Source: Litoditis marina (taxonomy: Eukaryota > Nematoda > Chromadorea > Rhabditida > Rhabditidae). Taken from it: DNA of 64,000 bases. The notes under the pieces are model-generated. The model worked only from the letters and a program-made list of their open reading frames with translations. It made no database searches and was not told where the DNA came from. The stretch spans positions 2,689,142 through 2,753,141 of the forward strand of contig OZ038439.1 of assembly GCA_964036275.1 (NCBI GenBank), in the 5' to 3' direction. This document shows, piece after piece, positions 59,055-64,000 of this stretch (position 1 is the stretch's first letter; each line of letters starts with the position of its first letter). Position numbers and translations under genes: made by a program.

Positions 59055-61665
59055 TTTTCTTTTCCAGTAATCCCCGACAACACAGTATGGAGATACTCAT
59101 ATAAACATTCAGAGACTAAGCATGAATGTTTTAGAAACATTACCATTTAAGTAACTTTGTTAAACTAAATATCGCTCAATACAGATCCATGAAGTTTAGC
59201 GGAAAATTGGTTCCCGGAAATTAACTCAGTGTGACGTGCCTTATTTCAGATTTGGATGCGGTTTTTACCGGGGCTCTCGCGGCCGTCTATGTGCGTCCAC
59301 TAAGAAAATATGAGTGATCTCCCAATCCTCTGATGGAATAATAAATGTTGTTAACAAAATGTTTGAGACTGTGTGTATTTTGTTTCATACTGAAGTCGGA
59401 AAACAAGCCAACAGGATTTGGGTTACTGTAATGAGACAATCCTTAATCTATCATTGCTTTGTAGTTTCATGATAATTACAAATCTGTCTTGTCAGACTTC
59501 ATATCGGTAATTTTGGCCATGTTTTTATCGGGTTTTGTAATTTTGTAGGCATTTTGAGAATTTTGTACGTAGGTGAACTCGGCGGTGTATGTACGTGCGC
59601 GTGGTCGCACCGCACTTTTGAGAACACGGAGCAAAATAGGAAGTTGACACCTATATGAATGATTTTGGTTTTTTATTGTGAACAATATCGACTAATCAGC
59701 TCGAACCTCCAAATTAAAGAGGAACGGTCCCTTTAATTTTTGGGTGGTCTTATAATCGTACCGCAACAAATAACTTTCTATTACGCGATGTCTTGGTTTT
59801 ATTCGCTAGTTGTTGTTAGAGTTGGTTCTGAAATTGTGCTGTGTTCAAACCATCTGACGCCAGTTATTTGATGTTTATCCGGTATACTGTAGGTATTGCA
59901 AAATAGGGTTACTGTAGGTATACGGTAAGTATTGCGAAATAGGGTTACTGTAGTTATACTGTAGGTATTGCGAAATAGGACTACTGTAAGTATACTGTAG
60001 GTATTGGGAAATACCCCAACACTAACCGGTACTGAACCAATTTCGAAAAGTTACTTTAAAGTTTGTTAAAAGTTACTTTAAAGTTGGTTAAAAGTTACTT
60101 TAAAGTTTGTTAAAAGTTAAAAGTTATAGCTTGTAGTTTGATAAAAAGTTTATCATTTATCTAAAGCTTATCATTTATCTAAAGCTTATCTAAAAGTTGT
60201 AGTTTGATCACTGATTACTTATTGATTTATTGATCTGATCTGATTACTGATTACTTATTGATTTATTGCTTGATTATCTCTTATTGATTTATTGACTGAT
60301 TACTTATCACTGATTATTGATTGATCTGATGAGTTGGTTAAAAGTTGGTTAAAAGTTACTTTAAAGCTTGTTAAAAGTTAGTTCAAAACTTGTTAAAAGT
60401 TATAGTTTGTAGTTTGATAAAAAAGTTTTCGATAAAGCTTATCTAAAGCTTATCTAAAAGTTGTAGTTTGATTATCACTTATTGATTTATTGATTACTGA
60501 TCACTTATCACTTAGTGATTTATTACTTACCACTTATCACTGATTATTGATTGATCTGGTTACTTATTGATTGATTATCACTGATGACCTTGACCCCAAC
60601 CCACCCATAACCCAATGCTCGATGACCGTGACCCCGTGACCTTGAACTGCAGGTGCATTTTTCGATGTAAAAAACTGATATCCACTACTATTGCCTTTAG
60701 ACCAAATGCAGAAATGTAGCATTGCATTTTGATCCTTGCTGAAACATGTGATCGAGCATACTTTTCTAAAAATGCGTATTTTCTGTGATAACATTTTTCC
60801 TAGTTTCCTTAATCTCAACTCTTTCATAATCTCTTTCTTCAACTCAGAGAATTCCCAACCGATAGGCGAGCCACTTTTGTGGCAGGCTCGACAAGTACAA
60901 GGGCAGAGTACGTATGCTAGAAGATCTCCACACCTTCTGCCCATCCTGCCTCTCCTCAAACATACGCTATTTCTCTGCTCTTACATCTCGCCGGGATGTG
61001 AGAGACAAGAAATAGTGGGGCAGAGCGAGAGGTGCAGGATGGGATGGAGATGCCGGGATCTTCTAGCATACGTACTTCTAGCACACGTACAGATCAGAAA
61101 GACGCAGTGTCTTAGCTTTCTGCCTTGGCATTGACCCGAATGCTCTCTTGCTTTTGTATCTGGCCAACCGCAGAAAATTGGGGCTATTCGTTCTGAGAAG
61201 TCTTGTCGGTCGTTAGCGTGTCTGGTAAGTTCCTTCTTGTTGTTAGTTCTACAACTCTGTGGGGCCTCTGGCCCCTACAGAGCTTCGACGTAATTTCAGT
61301 TTAATACGTTCAGACTACATGAAACGTTCACCCGTATGCGCAATTTTGTGTAAACAAGTGGATTATACGGGATTTAGGAGAATAAAGTACCGCATGGCGT
61401 TTCACTACTTTCCATATAGTAAATATTGTCGGCGATTGTCTAAATTCAAGTATAGAGATGTTAGAACTGTGCATAGTTCAACGGCATCAGGCTCAAAACC
61501 CACAACGCATGTGATTATATAGTTAATGTAATTTTCACGTAAAAAATACAGTATGGCTTTAAATTCACTAGAGAGGAGAGGCTTTTGGAAAACCTTTGAG
61601 TGTTCCATTGCATAATGTATGAGTCCGCGTAAAAATGTAACATACCATACCATCGAGGACTTGAA
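59055..61665. other. No gene; short tandem and simple repeats
   Basis: 59885-60015 holds about four copies of a unit like actgtaggtattgcgaaata. 60040-60600 is built of shuffled words (aaagttactttaaagtt, cttattgatttattga, gcttatctaaa). About 60850-61180 contains an imperfect inverted or direct repeat around gtacgtatgctagaagatct and the dispersed block also seen at 40900-41020. No coding exon is supported. Confidence 0.6.
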
Positions 61666-62129
61666 CAGTGGGGCTGATTCTCTAAAGGTCCCGAAGTCCC
61701 AATGTCTCACTTCAATGTCCCAACGTTCCAATCCAAAGTTCAAATGTCTCAATGTCTCGTTCCATAGTCCCAATGTCCTATTCCAATGCCCCATTGCAAA
61801 ATTTTCTCGTCGAATAACGCCGTCCTTCAGTGTCTGCGCTCTGCTCATTTGTCATCATTTGTTGTCTACGTCTCTAACACTCTAACACTATGTGTCGGGC
61901 GCTCTCTCACGTCTACACACTCCCTCACACTTATGTCTCGCTTCTCCGCCTAATGTACAGTCTCCACCTTGCTCTAGAATAGTCGAAGCCACGCATGGAA
62001 ACGAGACATTGGGACATTGAAATGGGACTTTGGGACATTGAAATGGGACTTTGGGACATTGAGGCTTTGAAATGAGACATCGGGACATCGGGACATTGAA
62101 ATGGGGCCCTTAGAGAATCAGCCCCAGTG
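61666..62129. mobile_element. Foldback element with GGGACATTGAAAT subrepeats
   Basis: The ends are CAGTGGGGCTGATTCTCTAA and its complement (19 of 20 match). Inside, the left arm repeats AATGTCCCAA-type words (61695-61800) and the right arm the complementary TTGGGACATTG (62005-62100). A non-repeated core of about 185 bp lies between them. It encodes no protein. The subrepeated long arms are typical of foldback (FB-like) elements. Confidence 0.75.
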
Positions 62130-62810
62130 TTTCCTAATAGCCAGAAATCTTTGTATCTGCCCACTCTCAATATATAACTATAATGGGATATGGTATTTTT
62201 TTCGGTGTCTTTTTTTGCTTAATTTTTATTTCCAAATGCAAATGTACAACATACACGGAACTCGCTATATGTTTTGTGATTCGCAAATATAATTGTTGAC
62301 AGTGACAGGGGTTTGATAAAACACAGCTCGTGCTGACTCTAAAAGATTAAAAAAGGCGGGCTCAATGAATACATAAAATAACAGTTTTGGTAGGGTGGCA
62401 GACAGTTGATTTCACTTATTGATTCTTCGGTCATTTGTCCAGTGGGTCTTGTGATGATAAACGGCGTGTACAAACTAATCTCTTGTTTTTTCATTAGTGT
62501 TTTCACCACAAACGCAGGTTAGTGTTTCTTGGTCTCCATGTTTAATATTGTTAGTTGAATCAGATGAGCATATGTTATGGCTTAATCACTAAACAGTAAG
62601 TAGAAAATGAATGATCGTGCAAAACTGATGTGTCGATTTACTGAATATTGTGCACATCTAAAATTTACATATTTGAGCGAAACGAACTTTGACGATTATT
62701 TAATAAAAACGAGTATGAAATGAGCGTAGTGTTTCTATTATAGACAGAAGATAATATTTGAGTATGAATATACAGTTCTCCGTAAATAATGATTTCAATT
62801 GTTTTCCGTG
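62130..62810. other. No gene seen
   Basis: AT-rich sequence upstream of the TIL gene. No signal-peptide exon could be recognised here, although the 5' end of that gene should lie to the left. Confidence 0.45.
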
Positions 62811-64000
62811 AAATGTCCGCCACATGCCGTGTTTCGCGTGCGCGGAGTTGCCTGTGAAAATACTTGCGCGGATCCATTCGCGGTAGGTTTCGTTCAATTG
62901 GAACGGTTAATTTTCTTAAACGCGAATGAATGAATACTGAGGGTAACAAACCAGAACAATGGAATGAGACAGGTGACAAGTTGAAAATCAATGCTCCACA
63001 CTGTATGTGTTAATTTTGAGGCTGAGAACTGTAGTTTGCCGCCGGTGCCAAACGTGTGTCGCTGTCGTAAGAACTACTACCGAAACGGCAAGAACTGGTG
63101 CGTGCTTCGAACACAGTGTCCAAGATGTAAGTAACTCGAAATTTGACTGTTGAACTGTTTCAGTGCGAAAAAATGAGTAGTGAATAGATCGTTCACGTTG
63201 CGCGACATTTGGTAAGATTTGTATTCCGGTGAGGCACGAGCAAAAAAAAGTGTATGAGTGAGGCAATTCTTTTTCTATAAACGTCCTCAGATGTAAGCTC
63301 AACCTGTACCCGATAGCAACAGTTAGTTGAGCTTGTTTATACGAGCAACGTGGTTTTGTATAATAATTTCAATCACCTAGTTTTTCTTATAATTTAATGC
63401 TTTTCTTTACAGTAAACTGTCCGAGAAACGCAGCATTTCGTTACGTGGGAATACCCCAACATTGTGAAGCTACATGCACAAACCCGAATCCGGTGAGAGT
63501 TATATAACATGTACGATCTTTCGAACCGCCATGGACAGCGTACACTCCTCTGCGTATTATTGATCTAAACACTGTCTCATCATGGCATTGCATTATCTTT
63601 GATCTCCTAATAACTATATTTGTTTCAGAAAAATTGTACGGGAAAAAGCTGGCCCAACGTGTGCAGATGTTTTCCTGGATTCGTACGAACGGACAAGAGA
63701 CAATGCGTAAAATTCAGAAACTGTCCAAAAAGTTAGTTTGTCTAGATTTCACAAAAAACAAACTATTAAACACATACAAACACAGTCACACAATCACTAA
63801 CCATGAGTAACATCCAAAACTGTACGCAGATGAAGGTCATTCCACCAACAGGGACTGAAAACGACCCAATCGACTGAATTATCAGTGGGTAGTTCGCTCT
63901 TAATTATCCAGGAGATGTATAATAAAAAACGAACAGAATATTTACGGTTGAATAAACACCTTTCAGATTGCTTTAACACCAATTGCCCCGAGAATTACGC
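62811..64000 (+). CDS. TIL-repeat secreted protein, partial
   Basis: Exons are about 62811-62882, 63021-63126, 63413-63492, 63629-63731 and 63967 to the window end. Phases agree from exon to exon. Each TIL domain is split over two exons with the intron in phase 0 at its centre. First halves are CPPHAVFRVRGVACENTC and CPRNAAFRYVGIPQHCEATC. Second halves are PNVCRCRKNYYRNGKNWC and PNVCRCFPGFVRTDKRQC. A third domain starts at the end. TIL domains are typical of secreted protease inhibitors. The first visible exon has a good GTAGGT donor but no clear AG acceptor directly before it, so it may be decayed or its start mis-set. The gene runs off the right edge. Confidence 0.8.

Noticed and set aside
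1..64000. CRISPR arrays, operons, bacterial promoters or phage features
   Set aside because: No regularly spaced direct repeats with unique spacers are present, and introns, LTRs and snRNA features show eukaryotic DNA.

Overview
The window comes from an AT-rich invertebrate animal genome. Genes are split into many short exons with ordinary GT-AG introns, the secreted-protein genes carry TIL-type cysteine-rich domains, and transposable elements fill much of the rest. The Pao/BEL element (with a YVDN reverse-transcriptase motif), the REL-type LINE, the Polinton-like DNA polymerases and the long poly-C/poly-G tracts would fit a nematode or another ecdysozoan. No barcode gene is present, so this placement is an inference of low to moderate confidence.

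Layout. 2.06-11.34 kb (-): a multi-exon gene for a Glu/Lys/Arg-rich coiled-coil protein, in which almost every exon is a whole number of codons. One intron holds a minisatellite whose units carry their own in-frame exon, and the last exon seen contains an in-frame TAG. 12.6-25.8 kb: a tandem array of ~1.05 kb noncoding units, interrupted by a young 9.58 kb Pao/BEL retrotransposon (14157-23736, coded on -) with identical LTRs, a 5-bp target duplication, an intact 1896-residue gag-pol and a second 508-residue zinc-knuckle ORF in the env position. 26.3-33.4 kb: foldback/MITE-like elements, a CRE-like tandem repeat and orphan 3' exons of the cysteine-rich family. 33.4-35.1 kb (+): a decayed Polinton-like DNA polymerase fragment.

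35.6-46.9 kb (-): a tandem cluster of TIL/cysteine-rich secreted-protein genes: a 14-exon gene, a shorter paralogue, and the remnant of a third copy cut by a LINE. 46.87-49.14 kb (+): the 3' half of a REL-endonuclease LINE, which abuts a U1 snRNA-like sequence (49145-49290) that keeps all four stem-loops and the Sm site but lacks the 5' splice-site-recognition end. 51.38-53.22 kb (+): a putative four-exon gene of unknown function. 53.5-57.7 kb (-): a second, fuller Polinton-like DNA polymerase with apparent spliceosomal introns and several breaks. 58-62.2 kb: a tRNA-like sequence, simple repeats and a foldback element. 62.8 kb to the end (+): another TIL-repeat gene running off the window.

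The TIL genes form one family, probably secreted protease inhibitors or defence proteins, that grows by whole-gene duplication, duplication of exon blocks and scattering of 3' exons. The mobile elements are a mixture: the BEL copy looks recent and intact, while the LINE and both polymerases are broken.
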